Part shown: one piece after another, positions 17,114 to 25,755 of the stretch | Layout: each line of letters begins with the position of its first letter | Numbering within the stretch: the first letter of the stretch is position 1 | Source of the DNA: Bog-473 sp963766995 | GTDB lineage: Bacteria > Actinomycetota > Acidimicrobiia > Acidimicrobiales > RAAP-2 | Assembly: GCA_963766995.1 (NCBI GenBank) | Contig: CAVYCE010000003.1 | Span: forward strand, 62,001-126,000 | Reading direction: 5' to 3' | DNA: 64,000 nucleotides | The notes under the pieces: model-generated | Databases searched by the model: none | What the model saw: the letters and a program-made list of their open reading frames with translations, nothing else | What the model was told of the DNA's origin: nothing | Translations under genes and position numbers: made by a program

Positions 17114-17895
17114 TCCACGTCGAGGTCCGCGGCTCGGGACCGCCGCTCACCTTGTTGCACGGGTTCACACAGACCGGGCGATTGTGGGGTCCATTCGGCG
17201 ACTACCTGGCTCAAGATTTCACGCTGATCGCCGTCGACCTGCCGGGCCACGGCCATTCCGATGCCGTGCGGGCCGACGTGCCGGATACGGCGGAGCTGGT
17301 GCGCGAAGCCGTGGTGGCGGTGCTCGGTACCACGCCGACCTCGCTCCTGGGCTACTCCATGGGGGCTCGAGTCGCCCTCCATGTCGCGCTCCAAACGGGC
17401 TTGGCCCTGGAACATCTCGTGCTGATTGGTGGCACCGCCGGCATTGAGGACGAGGCCGATCGGGCCAAGCGGCGAACGGCCGACGATGCCATGGCGGATG
17501 CCCTCGAAGACTCGGGCGATGTCGATGGCTTCATTACCCGCTGGCTGAGATCCCCTCTGTTCGCCCGTTTGGCCGGTGCGGCGCAGTCCGAGGAGCGGTT
17601 GCGCAACACTGCGGCGGGGCTGGCATCGAGCCTCCGTCTCGCCGGTGCCGGCACCCACTTGCCCCTGTGGCATCGCCTGTCCGAACTTCGGGTGCCTCTG
17701 CTGGCCTTGGCGGGCTCCGATGACACTCGCTACGCCAGCCGAGCGCTTCGAATGTCCTCGCTGACTCGACCTGATGGGGCGGCAACACTCATTCCCGGCG
17801 GTGGGCACGCAGCGCACTTGGCGCAGCCGGAAATGTCGTGGCGCCTGGTCCGTCACCGGCTGGAGGGAATGCTCACAGCAGAATCCCGATCGTGA
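17107..17895 (+). CDS. menH: Alpha/beta hydrolase, probable SHCHC synthase MenH
   Basis: 262 aa. Alpha/beta-hydrolase fold: LTLLHGFTQTGRLWGPF (oxyanion region), VDLPGHGHSDA, nucleophile elbow LLGYSMGARVALHVAL with Ser, and a C-terminal His in IPGGGHAAHLAQP. Position inside the men cluster and the MenH-like GYSMGAR and GGTAGI segments support pyruvate elimination from SEPHCHC. The start is GTG 17107, 8 bases after a TACGCT hexamer and only a few bases from the divergent menD start. The 3' end overlaps reconstructed menA by 23 bases. Confidence 0.85.
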   Translation: MPLHVEVRGSGPPLTLLHGFTQTGRLWGPFGDYLAQDFTLIAVDLPGHGHSDAVRADVPDTAELVREAVVAVLGTTPTSLLGYSMGARVALHVALQTGLALEHLVLIGGTAGIEDEADRAKRRTADDAMADALEDSGDVDGFITRWLRSPLFARLAGAAQSEERLRNTAAGLASSLRLAGAGTHLPLWHRLSELRVPLLALAGSDDTRYASRALRMSSLTRPDGAATLIPGGGHAAHLAQPEMSWRLVRHRLEGMLTAESRS

Positions 17896-17930
17896 GCAAT
17901 AGGCCAATGGCCAACTGGAGGCGCGACGTC

Positions 17931-17936
17931 GCCGCC
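17931..17936. other. Apparent frameshift 2 in menA
   Basis: GCCGCC on the plus strand; removing one C makes LLPMLG continue into ATSRLQLAIGLLLTIGILL and a stop at 17873-17875, the usual hydrophobic MenA end. Confidence 0.7.
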
Positions 17937-18442
17937 AAGCATCGGTAAGAGCCGACGGCCGGAGCGATCACTCAAAGCCAGGCGGATCGGGTAGAAGGCC
18001 AATGGCAGCCCAACCAGCGCAATGATCGACAGTCCTCGATAGTGCTGCAGCACTCCCAGCGACAGTGCCGTCGCCATGAGCGTCCCCAAATACAGGTAGG
18101 CAGCGCGCTCTCGCCCGAGGCGCACCGCCAACGTCTTCTTGCCCGACGTGACGTCGGTGTCGATGTCGCGCAGGTTGTTGGCCTGCAGCAGAGCGGCCGC
18201 CAGTAGTCCGACCGGAACACCCGCCCAAATGGCAAACGACCACGTGTAGTGGTAGTCGAATCGGTGCCCATCAAAGATGGTGATGAACGGGGCGTGCTGC
18301 ACGTAGGCCGAACCGGCGGTGGCGACGAGTCCGAAGAAGAGAAAGACGAAGAGCTCGCCGAAGCCGAGATAACCGTATGGCTTCGGTCCGCCCGTGTAGG
18401 CCCACCCGGCCACCACGCAGACAAGGCCGATTGGGATGAACA

Positions 18443-18445
18443 CCC
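18443..18445. other. Apparent frameshift 1 in menA
   Basis: Three C on the plus strand; removing one lets the sense of ...RVTL run into FIPIGLVCVVAGWAYTGG, the expected MenA continuation. Confidence 0.7.
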
Positions 18446-18851
18446 AACGTCACGCGTACGGCCAGCAGCACCCCAGCTACCCCGGCCACGCCGAAGGCAA
18501 TGGCGGCGGCGATCTTCACTTCACGGACCGTGGCCAGCTTCCCCGCGACGAGGCGAACCGGACCAACCCGAACGTCGTCGGTGCCCCGTTCGCCGTCGGC
18601 GTAGTCGTTGACGAAGTTGGTGCCGATCTGAATCCCTAGCGCCACAATCAAGGCCAGCAGCGCATTGAGGATCATGAGGTGGTGGCCGACGATGGCGCCG
18701 GCCAATCCGGTATGTCCGCTCACCGTCACCTGGGTGACATAGAAGTGGCCACTCGACAAGTAACCGGCCGCGGTCCCCACCACTACCGGCACCACAGCGG
18801 CCGGAAGTGTCCGAGGCCGGGCACCGGCCAACCACTGCTTGGGTGTGGCGC

Positions 18852-19716
18852 TCATGGGCGCTTCGGGAAACGTCGAGAAGTCAGGCTTGCGGTGCTCGAC
18901 GAAGGCGTTACGCCCCTCCTGCCCCTCCTCGGTCATGTAGAAGAGCATGGTGGCGTCGCCGGCCAGCTGCTGCACGCCGGCCAGGCCGTCATCGGCCGCA
19001 TTCATCCCCGCCTTGATCATGCGCAGCGCAATGGGCGACAGCGTCAAGATCTGCCGGCACCAGGCCACCGTCTCGGCCTCGAGATCGTCGAGGGGCACCA
19101 CGGTGTTGACCAGGCCCCAGTCGAGGGCCTGCGCCGCGTCGTACTGACGACAGAGGAACCACACTTCTTTGGCTCGCTTGAGCCCAATGGTGCGGGCCAG
19201 GATGGACGACCCGTAGCCGCCATCGAAGCTGCCGACCTTCGGACCCGTCTGGCCGAAGCGGGCGTTGTCGGCGGCGATGGAGAGATCACACACCAAGTGG
19301 AGAATGTGGCCGCCGCCTATGGCGTAGCCGGCGATCTTGGCGATGATGGGCTTGGGGATGCGGCGCATCAGGATCTGCAGGTCGAGCACGTTCAGGCGCC
19401 CGATGCCCCGATCGGCCACGCTGTCGTTTCCGATGTAGCCGTCGTCGCCTCGAATCTTCTGATCGCCACCCGAACAGAAGGCATCGGGGCCTTCGCCACA
19501 CAGGACGATGACGCCCACATCGGGATTGTCCCGCGCCATCCCGAAGGCATCGGTCAGCTCGAACAGGGTCTGAGGCCGGAAGGCGTTCCGGCGCTCGGGC
19601 CGGCAGATGGTCAGCTTGGCGATGCCTTCAGCCACCTCGTATCGGATGTCGGTGAAGGACCCGCTTTGCTCCCATTCGGGCGCTGGAAGCAGTCGCAAAT
19701 TCATCGAGGGGATCAT
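18852..19716 (-). CDS. menB: 1,4-dihydroxy-2-naphthoyl-CoA synthase (3' end frame-disturbed)
   Basis: About 288 aa of crotonase-fold enzyme: AFRPQTLFELTDAF, FCSGGDQKIRGDDGY, IAGYAIGGGHILHLVCDLSIAADNA (oxyanion Gly), FGQTGPKVGSFDGGYG (catalytic Asp/Gly region) and EGRNAFVEHRKPDFS. It cyclises succinylbenzoyl-CoA to DHNA-CoA. As written the frame has no stop and runs straight into menA. Removing one base from TTTCCC around 18860-18870 gives the usual ending FPKRP and a TGA at 18852-18854 overlapping the menA ATG, so the fusion is probably an indel artefact. Start ATG 19716 or 19704. Confidence 0.9.
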
Positions 19717-19751
19717 GGGGACTGCCGGTGACCACGGTATGCACGGCGCCC

Positions 19752-19757
19752 TACGCT
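19752..19757 (+). promoter_or_regulatory. -10 hexamer TACGCT, leaderless-type (menE)
   Basis: TACGCT ends 7 bases before GTG 19765 in the 48-base menB/menE divergent gap. The same hexamer precedes menH. Confidence 0.5.
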
Positions 19758-19764
19758 ACCGGCA

Positions 19765-20961
19765 GTGCCCGAACTCGTCGCCATCGACCTCCCTGGTGGT
19801 GCTGGGTTCGTCGATGCCCTCCGGGCTATTTGGGATACCGGGGACGCCGCAGCTCCCATCGATCCCCGTCTGCCCCGTACCGCCCGAGAAGCGCTTCTCG
19901 GAGCGCTCCGGCCCACCAAGGTGATTGGTGCCGACGGTGAGCTACGAAGCCTTTCGAGCGGCCTGAGAGTGGAGGAGGGCGACGCATTAGTCCTGGCCAC
20001 CAGCGGGTCTTCGGGCCAGCCCAAGGGCGTGGTCCTGACCCACGAAGCCTTGCTGGCCTCGGCCCGGGCTACCTCGGAGCGCCTGGGCATCAATCCGCGC
20101 TCCCACCATTGGTTGGCCTGCCTGCCCCTGGCCCATGTCGGAGGGGTGTCCGTTGTGACTCGGGCCGTACTGACCGATACTCCCCTGACCGTCCTCCCCA
20201 CCTTCGAGGCCGACCGGGTGGAGCAGATTGGCCGGTCGGGCGAGGCCACCCACGTCTCATTGGTCGCCACCGCCCTGCAGCGAATCGACGCGCGGGTCTT
20301 CACCGGCATCGTGCTCGGTGGCAGCCGTCCGCCCACGGTGATCCCCCCAAACGCAGTCGTGACCTATGGCATGACCGAGACGGGCTCGGGCGTGCTCTAC
20401 GACGGAATCCCGCTCGACGACGTCGAAGTTGCCATCTCCCACTTCGATACACAGGACGACGACACCGACTCCCCCGCCGCACAAGCCAGCTCCGGGTCCG
20501 ACGACACGGGCGAAATTCTGCTCCGAGCTCCGATGCTGATGCGTTGCTATCGGGACGGCGATGCGGCCCGGGTCATGGGTCCCGATGGCACCGCGACCTG
20601 GTTCGCCACCGGCGACGCCGGCTCAGTGGGCGACGACGGGTGCCTGCAGGTGATCGGTCGCTTAGCCGACGTGATTGTGACCGGAGGAGAAAAGGTCTGG
20701 CCCGACGCCGTCGAGCGGGCCTTGGCCTCGCATCCGGGCATTCGGGAGATCGCCATCTGGAAGCGGCCCGACCCCGAATGGGGTGAGCGAGTGGTGGCCT
20801 GGGTAGTGCCGAATGATCCAGCCGCGCCGCCGCGGCTCGAACAACTCAAGGAGCTGGCCGCATCGACCATCGCCCCCTGGTCTGCTCCCAAGGAACTGGT
20901 CATCGTCAACGAGCTGCCTCGCACGCCGTTGGGCAAGGTCCTTCGTCGCTCCCTCGGCTGA
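19765..20961 (+). CDS. menE: o-Succinylbenzoate-CoA ligase
   Basis: 398 aa, the short ANL-family length typical of MenE. AMP-binding motifs: ALVLATSGSSGQPKGVVLTH (P-loop), VVTYGMTETGSG (A5), TWFATGDAGSVGDDG (A7), GRLADVIVTGGEKVWPDAVE (A8 hinge) and the C-terminal Lys in RTPLGKVLRRSL. It activates o-succinylbenzoate to its CoA ester, feeding MenB, which is encoded divergently 48 bases away. menC and menF are not in the window. Confidence 0.93.
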   Translation: MPELVAIDLPGGAGFVDALRAIWDTGDAAAPIDPRLPRTAREALLGALRPTKVIGADGELRSLSSGLRVEEGDALVLATSGSSGQPKGVVLTHEALLASARATSERLGINPRSHHWLACLPLAHVGGVSVVTRAVLTDTPLTVLPTFEADRVEQIGRSGEATHVSLVATALQRIDARVFTGIVLGGSRPPTVIPPNAVVTYGMTETGSGVLYDGIPLDDVEVAISHFDTQDDDTDSPAAQASSGSDDTGEILLRAPMLMRCYRDGDAARVMGPDGTATWFATGDAGSVGDDGCLQVIGRLADVIVTGGEKVWPDAVERALASHPGIREIAIWKRPDPEWGERVVAWVVPNDPAAPPRLEQLKELAASTIAPWSAPKELVIVNELPRTPLGKVLRRSLG

Positions 20962-20967
20962 CTCCGA

Positions 20968-21270
20968 TTAGGCCGCTGCACCCTCGGCCAGGTCTTCGAG
21001 GAGGGTGCGCAATTCCCGGCCCATCTCTCGAGGATTGCCGATGACTTCTCCAAGCGATTCACCCTCGACGGTGAGCTCGTCTCCCGGCCGATAGAACGAC
21101 ACTCGCAGCCCCCTCCCGCCGGGAATGGCCATCACCACCCAAGGCTCGCCAATGCGGCCCGAATCCTTGGTGGCCATCAAGCCATTGGGTGACGACACCG
21201 CCGTCACGGTCCAAGCGTGGGTGTCAGCGGCCTTGGCGATGCGTTCCAGCTCGCTCTTCGATGTGTTCAT
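20968..21270 (-). CDS. Small conserved protein of unknown function
   Basis: 100 aa from ATG 21270; an upstream start at 21318 is possible but adds an unlikely Cys/Pro-rich leader. The N-terminal helix KSELERIAKAADTHAW is followed by beta strands (WTVTAVSSPNGLMAT, WVVMAIPGGRGLRVSFYRPGDELTVEG) and a C-terminal helix rich in Leu and Glu. No signal peptide. Convergent with menE, 6 bases from its stop. I do not recognise the family. Confidence 0.65.
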   Translation of the reverse strand: MNTSKSELERIAKAADTHAWTVTAVSSPNGLMATKDSGRIGEPWVVMAIPGGRGLRVSFYRPGDELTVEGESLGEVIGNPREMGRELRTLLEDLAEGAAA

Positions 21271-21344
21271 GGGGTCTCGGCATTCATTGCACGCCACGGT
21301 AGGCCCCGGCTGTCTCAATCCTCGGGATGGCCTAGTGGGCTAGC

Positions 21345-22124
21345 TCACCCCACCCCTCCGGTCGGTTGCTCGGTGGTCCCGCCATCGACCACCAGTGTCT
21401 GTCCCGTAATCCACGAGGCCGCGTCGGAGGCCAGAAACAGGGCCGCAGTGGCGATGTCGTCGGGTACGCCGAGACGCCGAAGCGGAATGTGCGCCGCAAT
21501 ACGCTCCTCGCCCGGTCCTTCCCACAGCGCCGCCGCCAACTTGGTCTTGACCAAACCCGGAGCGAGAGCGTTCACCCGGACGTCAGGCGACAACTCGTAG
21601 GCCAGCTGGCGCGTGATGTGCAGCACCGCCGCCTTCGTCACGTTGTACCAACCAATACCGGGCTCCACCCCCAGCCCCCCGATGGAGGCCACGTTGATGA
21701 CCGAGCCACCACCGCCTCGCCCCAGGCCTGCCTTCACCGCGTGTGACGTCCACATCACCACCGAGAGCTGATTGACCTCGAAGGTCTTCTGGGCTCGGGC
21801 CACGTCGATGTCGATCATGGGTCCGAAGTAGGGATTGGTCCCGGCGTTGTTTACCAACACGTCGAGCCCACCGAACTGGGCCACCGTCTCGGCCACGCAT
21901 GTCTCGGCTTGTGCCGGGTCTCCCACGTGGGCCGCCCGCCAGGCCACCCGCCCCGTCGGACCGTCCGGTTCCAGCCCAGCGGCGGCATCGGCCAAGTCAT
22001 CCGCAGTCCGCGACGTCAGCATGACGTTGGCACCGGCCTCGAGGAATCGAGCCGCCGTCGCCAGCCCGATACCCCGGCTCCCTCCCGTGATGAGCGCCGT
22101 CTTGCCATTGAGTTGGAGTTCCAT
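21345..22124 (-). CDS. Short-chain dehydrogenase/reductase
   Basis: 259 aa from ATG 22124. Classical SDR: cofactor-binding TALITGGSRGIGLATAARFLEAG, LVNNAGTNPYF (NNAG), catalytic Ser in INVASIGG, YxxxK in GWYNVTKAAVLHI, and the C-terminal ITGQTLVVDGGTTEQP. The residues after the Gly motif (SRTADDL) suggest NADP preference. Fatty-acid or secondary-alcohol oxidoreductase roles are possible; the substrate cannot be read from sequence. Divergent from the DUF255 gene. Confidence 0.9.
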   Translation of the reverse strand: MELQLNGKTALITGGSRGIGLATAARFLEAGANVMLTSRTADDLADAAAGLEPDGPTGRVAWRAAHVGDPAQAETCVAETVAQFGGLDVLVNNAGTNPYFGPMIDIDVARAQKTFEVNQLSVVMWTSHAVKAGLGRGGGGSVINVASIGGLGVEPGIGWYNVTKAAVLHITRQLAYELSPDVRVNALAPGLVKTKLAAALWEGPGEERIAAHIPLRRLGVPDDIATAALFLASDAASWITGQTLVVDGGTTEQPTGGVG

Positions 22125-22164
22125 GCGGCGAGCCTTGCACGCAGGGGGCGGCCTCAAGTGGCCG

Positions 22165-22170
22165 TAGCAT
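22165..22170 (+). promoter_or_regulatory. -10 hexamer TAGCAT, leaderless-type
   Basis: TAGCAT ends 8 bases before GTG 22179 and no ribosome binding site is present. Confidence 0.45.
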
Positions 22171-22178
22171 CAGCATCC

Positions 22179-24194
22179 GTGAACCATCTGGCGGATGAAA
22201 CCAGCCCCTATCTCCGCCAGCACGCCGACAACCCGGTGCAGTGGTATCCGTGGGGCGACGAGGCCTTGGGTCTGGCGGCGGCCGCCGATAAGCCCATCTT
22301 CCTGTCCATCGGGTACGCCTCTTGCCATTGGTGCCACGTCATGGCGCATGAAAGTTTCGAGGACGAGGCCACCGCCGCCGACCTCGAGCGCTGGTTTATT
22401 TCGGTCAAGGTCGACCGAGAGGAGCGCCCTGACATCGACTCGCTCTACATGGCGGCCACTCAGGCCCTCACCGGCTCGGGCGGTTGGCCGATGTCGGTGT
22501 TCTGCACGCCCGACGGCCGTCCCTTCTACGCCGGGACCTACTTCCCGCCCGAAGAGCGTCACGGCATGCCGTCGTTCCGCCGCGTCCTCGAGGCACTCGG
22601 CACAGCCTGGGAGACCGAACGCGAGCAAGTCCTGACCCAAGCCGACGCGCTGGTTGAGGCCGTGCGCCGTGAAGTTCGCCTGGCCGAATCATTGGCCCAG
22701 ACCGAAGGCCTCACCGATCAGGATGCGCTCGATCCCGACGGCCTCATCGAACAAGTGGTCCTCAACATTTCGTCCGGCTTCGACGCCGAGTGGGGCGGCT
22801 TCGGTCCGGCACCCAAGTTCCCCCGCCCCACCCTGGTCGAGCTGTGCCTACGACACCACACCCGCTCCGGGTCCGAACGCTCCCGCCAAATGGCAGTCAC
22901 CACGCTCGACGGCATGGCCGCCGGCGGCCTGTACGACCACCTCGTGGGTGGCTTCTGCCGCTACTCCACCGACCCTCAGTGGCTGGTGCCGCACTTCGAG
23001 AAGATGCTGACCGATCAGGCCCTGCTGGCCCGGGCCTATCTCCACGCCTGGCAACTCACCGCCAATGACGACTACCTCGCCGTGGTCACCGAGACCCTCG
23101 ACTGGGTTTTGGGCGACCTCTCCACTCCCGAGGGTGCCCTCTACTCCTCCTTCGATGCCGATGCCGGCGGCGTCGAAGGCAGCCATGCCACGTTCACCAT
23201 GGAGGAGCTGACCGCCATCCTTCCGACCGACCTCGTACAGGCGGCCGCCGATTGGTATGACATCACCCCCAAAGGCAACTGGGAGGGGCGCTCCATTCCC
23301 CGCCGTCCCGTGGGCGGACCGCTGCGGCGGCCGGCTCCCATTGAAGAGGCCCGTCGCCTCCTGGCCGAAGCCCGCAGCGGGCGGGTCCAGCCGGCCCGAG
23401 ATGAGAAGGTGCTCACCGAGTGGAATGCCATGGCCGTGGCCACGTTGGCCGAGGTAGCTGCCGTCACCGGCACCGAGCGCTACGCCCAGCGGGCCGAGGA
23501 GATCGGCGAGTTCCTCATGAAAGAGCTCTACGTTGATGGTCGACTGATGCGCAGCTGGCAGGGAGGCCGAGCCCGCCACCTCGCTGTGGCCGCCGACTAC
23601 GCCTGGTTGGCCGAAGCCTGCGTCCGACTTTCCGAGCTGACCGGCAAGCACCACTGGCGCACTCGAGCCCAGCAGGTGGCGGCTGAGTTGGTCGACAACT
23701 TCTTCGACTCGGAGAATGGTGGCTTCTTCACCACTGGCCATGACGCCGAGGCCCTCATTGTACGTCCCAAGGAGTTTGTCGACGGTGCCCTGCCCGCCAC
23801 CAATTCCATCGCCGTCACCGCCTTGCTCCACGCCCACGCGCTCAGCGACGACTCCACCTTGCGCCGCGCCGTCGACGAGACCGTCACCTTGGCCCGCCCC
23901 CTCCTGCAACGCCATCCCGGAGCCCTGGCCGACTTGGTCGCCGCCCTCCCCATGCTGAACGGGCGTCAGGAAATCGTCATCACGGGCGATCGTCCCGATC
24001 TCTTGGCCGAAGTACGCCGCCACTGGCTGCCCGATGCGGTGTTGGCGTGGGGCGACGTCGACCACTCATCCCTCTTCGCCGACCGCCCCGACGGCGCTGC
24101 CTTCGTCTGCCGCGGCTTCATCTGCAGCGCTCCATCCACCACCACCGACGACTTGGCCCACCAATTGCAGACCCTGACGGCGAGCGCCTCATGA
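22179..24194 (+). CDS. DUF255 thioredoxin-domain protein (YyaL/SSP411 family)
   Basis: 671 aa from GTG 22179; GTG 22158 is an alternative. The N-terminus NHLADETSPYLRQHADNPVQW is the family hallmark. A thioredoxin-like domain (to about residue 180) has YASCHWCHVMAHESF (CxxC), VDREERPDIDSLYM and GGWPMSVFCTPDG. The rest is an (alpha/alpha)6 barrel like N-acylglucosamine 2-epimerases: GGLYDHLVGGFCRYSTDPQW, PHFEKMLTDQALL, DEKVLTEWNAM. Widely conserved; proposed redox or sugar roles are not settled. Its stop overlaps the next gene as ATGA, so the two are coupled. Confidence 0.92.
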   Translation: MNHLADETSPYLRQHADNPVQWYPWGDEALGLAAAADKPIFLSIGYASCHWCHVMAHESFEDEATAADLERWFISVKVDREERPDIDSLYMAATQALTGSGGWPMSVFCTPDGRPFYAGTYFPPEERHGMPSFRRVLEALGTAWETEREQVLTQADALVEAVRREVRLAESLAQTEGLTDQDALDPDGLIEQVVLNISSGFDAEWGGFGPAPKFPRPTLVELCLRHHTRSGSERSRQMAVTTLDGMAAGGLYDHLVGGFCRYSTDPQWLVPHFEKMLTDQALLARAYLHAWQLTANDDYLAVVTETLDWVLGDLSTPEGALYSSFDADAGGVEGSHATFTMEELTAILPTDLVQAAADWYDITPKGNWEGRSIPRRPVGGPLRRPAPIEEARRLLAEARSGRVQPARDEKVLTEWNAMAVATLAEVAAVTGTERYAQRAEEIGEFLMKELYVDGRLMRSWQGGRARHLAVAADYAWLAEACVRLSELTGKHHWRTRAQQVAAELVDNFFDSENGGFFTTGHDAEALIVRPKEFVDGALPATNSIAVTALLHAHALSDDSTLRRAVDETVTLARPLLQRHPGALADLVAALPMLNGRQEIVITGDRPDLLAEVRRHWLPDAVLAWGDVDHSSLFADRPDGAAFVCRGFICSAPSTTTDDLAHQLQTLTASAS

Positions 24195-24940
24195 CCGTGT
24201 CACCCGAAGAAATCGAACCGATCACTCGGCGCGAGCCCACGACCAAGGCCAAGCCCAAGCGCCTCCTCAAGCAGTCAACCGGTCGCCGCGAAAAGCTCCC
24301 GACCGCCGGTGGTTCCACCTTGCACCTACTCGTGCTCGCTTCCACCCTGGAAGACACGACCGTCGTCGATCTGGCCACCCGCACCGTCATGCGCGTGCGC
24401 GTCCCGTGGCCCGAGAATCACGAGCCGGACATCACCGCCTTCGACGTGGTCGAGGTCACACTGGCCGACGACCCCGAACGGGACGACCTAGCCCAGCCCG
24501 AGGCCACCACGGCGGCCGACCTCCCCCGTCACGTCGGCACCCTCAAGGGACGCCGACTGCGCAAGCTGCTGCGGCGCATGGTGGCCAGCCCGGACGGTCC
24601 GCTTCTCGGCTTTCCCGGGCCCTCGGCCCCCTACTGGGAGTTCCGAGGCTTCCGCCCCTCGGTCGCGCTCATTGAGCCGACGCGCAGCCCCCAACTCATC
24701 CGGCGTCACGCCGACCGATCCACCTGGGTGCGCTTCGGATGGGACCGCGACGACGTGTGGTTGCCAGTTGAGGATCGCCATGCGGCCCGCGTCCTCGATG
24801 CGGCCCGACGAGAGCGACTCAGCGGCAAGAGTCTGGCCACCGCCCTTGGCTACGAGCCCCAGTACCTATTGGTTACCGTCAGCCAGCCTCGGGACGGCCA
24901 CTGCTACAAAGTCTGTGCAGCGGTACTCCCCAGAGGCTGA
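24191..24940 (+). CDS. Unknown protein coupled to the DUF255 gene
   Basis: 249 aa from ATG 24191, overlapping the upstream stop by 4 bases. Lys/Arg-rich N-terminal 35 residues, then a beta-rich domain (LHLLVLASTLEDTTVVDLATRTVMRVRVPW), a basic helix LKGRRLRKLLRRMVASP and FGWDRDDVWLPVEDRHAARVLDAARRERL. The C-terminal part is YLLVTVSQPRDGHCYKVCAAVLP. No membrane segment, no known catalytic motif. The basic patches could bind nucleic acid, which is speculation. The 4-base overlap implies a shared transcript with the thioredoxin-domain protein. Confidence 0.75.
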   Translation: MTVSPEEIEPITRREPTTKAKPKRLLKQSTGRREKLPTAGGSTLHLLVLASTLEDTTVVDLATRTVMRVRVPWPENHEPDITAFDVVEVTLADDPERDDLAQPEATTAADLPRHVGTLKGRRLRKLLRRMVASPDGPLLGFPGPSAPYWEFRGFRPSVALIEPTRSPQLIRRHADRSTWVRFGWDRDDVWLPVEDRHAARVLDAARRERLSGKSLATALGYEPQYLLVTVSQPRDGHCYKVCAAVLPRG

Positions 24941-24979
24941 TCGGGACTCGGCGCCAATCTCTCGACGCCACGCCCAGGC

Positions 24980-25651
24980 TCAACGCCCGAGCTTGCCCCC
25001 GGCCAGGTCCTCGGCCATGGCCCACCCGAAGGTGACCAGGCGATCGCCCTTGTCGGCGTTGAAGCCATCGAAGTAGGACTCGACACCTTCGGGGATCTTC
25101 ACCTTGGGGGCGAAGAAGTCCAGGCCGCCGGCCACGCTGCCATCACCCTTACAGATGAAGGTGCGGTCATCGAGCTTGCTGTCGCAGCCGAAGCGCTTGG
25201 ACAGGCGACGGGCCCAGGCCCGCTCTTCACCCGATGACTTGTGCTCCGGGAAGGGCACGACGTCCTGCAGGCCCGAGAAGGCCCGAAAGCCCTCGGGTGA
25301 AAGCAGGCGGGTGCCCAGCAACACGTCCTCATCGGGAAAGGCCAGGAGGGCCCGTCGGTACTGGTCGGCCATGATGCCCTTGAGCACCGCCTCCGCCCGT
25401 GCGGTCCGGTCCACTAGCGCCAGCCCCACCAGGAGCGACGGCGTGCCGCCGATCCTTTCCAGGGTGCAGAACGAGTAGCCCCGAAGCTTGTTCCCCTCCC
25501 GTGCGTGCGTGATCAATACCCACGACTCGCGCTCCTTGGAAAGGAACCCGATATCGAACCCAGGGGAACGATCGGCACACAGATCAGCCATTTCCACCAG
25601 CTCAGCGTCGCTGAGCGCAGTGCAATCCTTGGTGCTCACTACGATCGGCAT
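24980..25651 (-). CDS. Conserved protein of unknown function
   Basis: 223 aa. Starts at ATG 25651 behind a leaderless-type TAGAAT. Mixed alpha/beta sequence: TALSDAELVEMADLCADR, ESWVLITHAREGNKLRGYSFCTLERIGGTPSLLVGLALVDR, YRRALLAFPDEDVLLGTRL, then KRFGCDSKLDDRTFICKGDGSVAGGLDFF. The middle (alternating strands, then a helix with Arg residues) loosely recalls a GNAT acyltransferase, but the acetyl-CoA loop is not clear. No signal peptide. Single gene beside dnaE. Confidence 0.72.
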   Translation of the reverse strand: MPIVVSTKDCTALSDAELVEMADLCADRSPGFDIGFLSKERESWVLITHAREGNKLRGYSFCTLERIGGTPSLLVGLALVDRTARAEAVLKGIMADQYRRALLAFPDEDVLLGTRLLSPEGFRAFSGLQDVVPFPEHKSSGEERAWARRLSKRFGCDSKLDDRTFICKGDGSVAGGLDFFAPKVKIPEGVESYFDGFNADKGDRLVTFGWAMAEDLAGGKLGR

Positions 25652-25657
25652 GGAGCG

Positions 25658-25663
25658 ATTCTA
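25658..25663 (-). promoter_or_regulatory. -10 hexamer TAGAAT (minus strand), leaderless-type
   Basis: TAGAAT read on the minus strand ends 6 bases before ATG 25651. Confidence 0.5.
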
Positions 25664-25755
25664 CTGGCTCTCACCAGCGCAGTCCCAACCGACCCCGGCC
25701 GGACCGCCACCCCGAGGCACCCCCTCGACACTAGAACGCCCAGCTCAGTGCCGCT

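Larger units (their letters stand above)
17873..18855 (-). pseudogene. menA: menA, 1,4-dihydroxy-2-naphthoate prenyltransferase, broken by two apparent +1 frameshifts
   Basis: If one base is skipped near 18443-18445 and one near 17931-17936, the three frames join into about 326 residues. The joined protein starts MSATPKQWLAGARPRTLPAA and ends RLQLAIGLLLTIGILL, a normal UbiA-family MenA. Both prenyl-diphosphate/Mg motifs are present, NDYADGERGTDD (first frame) and NNLRDIDTDVTSG (second frame), with several membrane helices. It would prenylate DHNA in the membrane. As written the gene is not translatable. Both breaks are single extra bases in short G/C contexts, so sequencing or assembly error is at least as likely as decay. 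The ATG overlaps the expected menB stop as ATGA. Confidence 0.85.

Noticed and set aside
18271..19716. A genuine MenB-MenA fusion protein
   Set aside because: The frame is open, but one base in TTTCCC restores the normal MenB ending and an ATGA overlap with menA, and menA itself has two more breaks. An indel artefact explains it better.
22848..24065. 405-codon minus-strand ORF opposite the DUF255 gene
   Set aside because: Gly/Val-rich shadow of a clearly conserved plus-strand family; no domain of its own.
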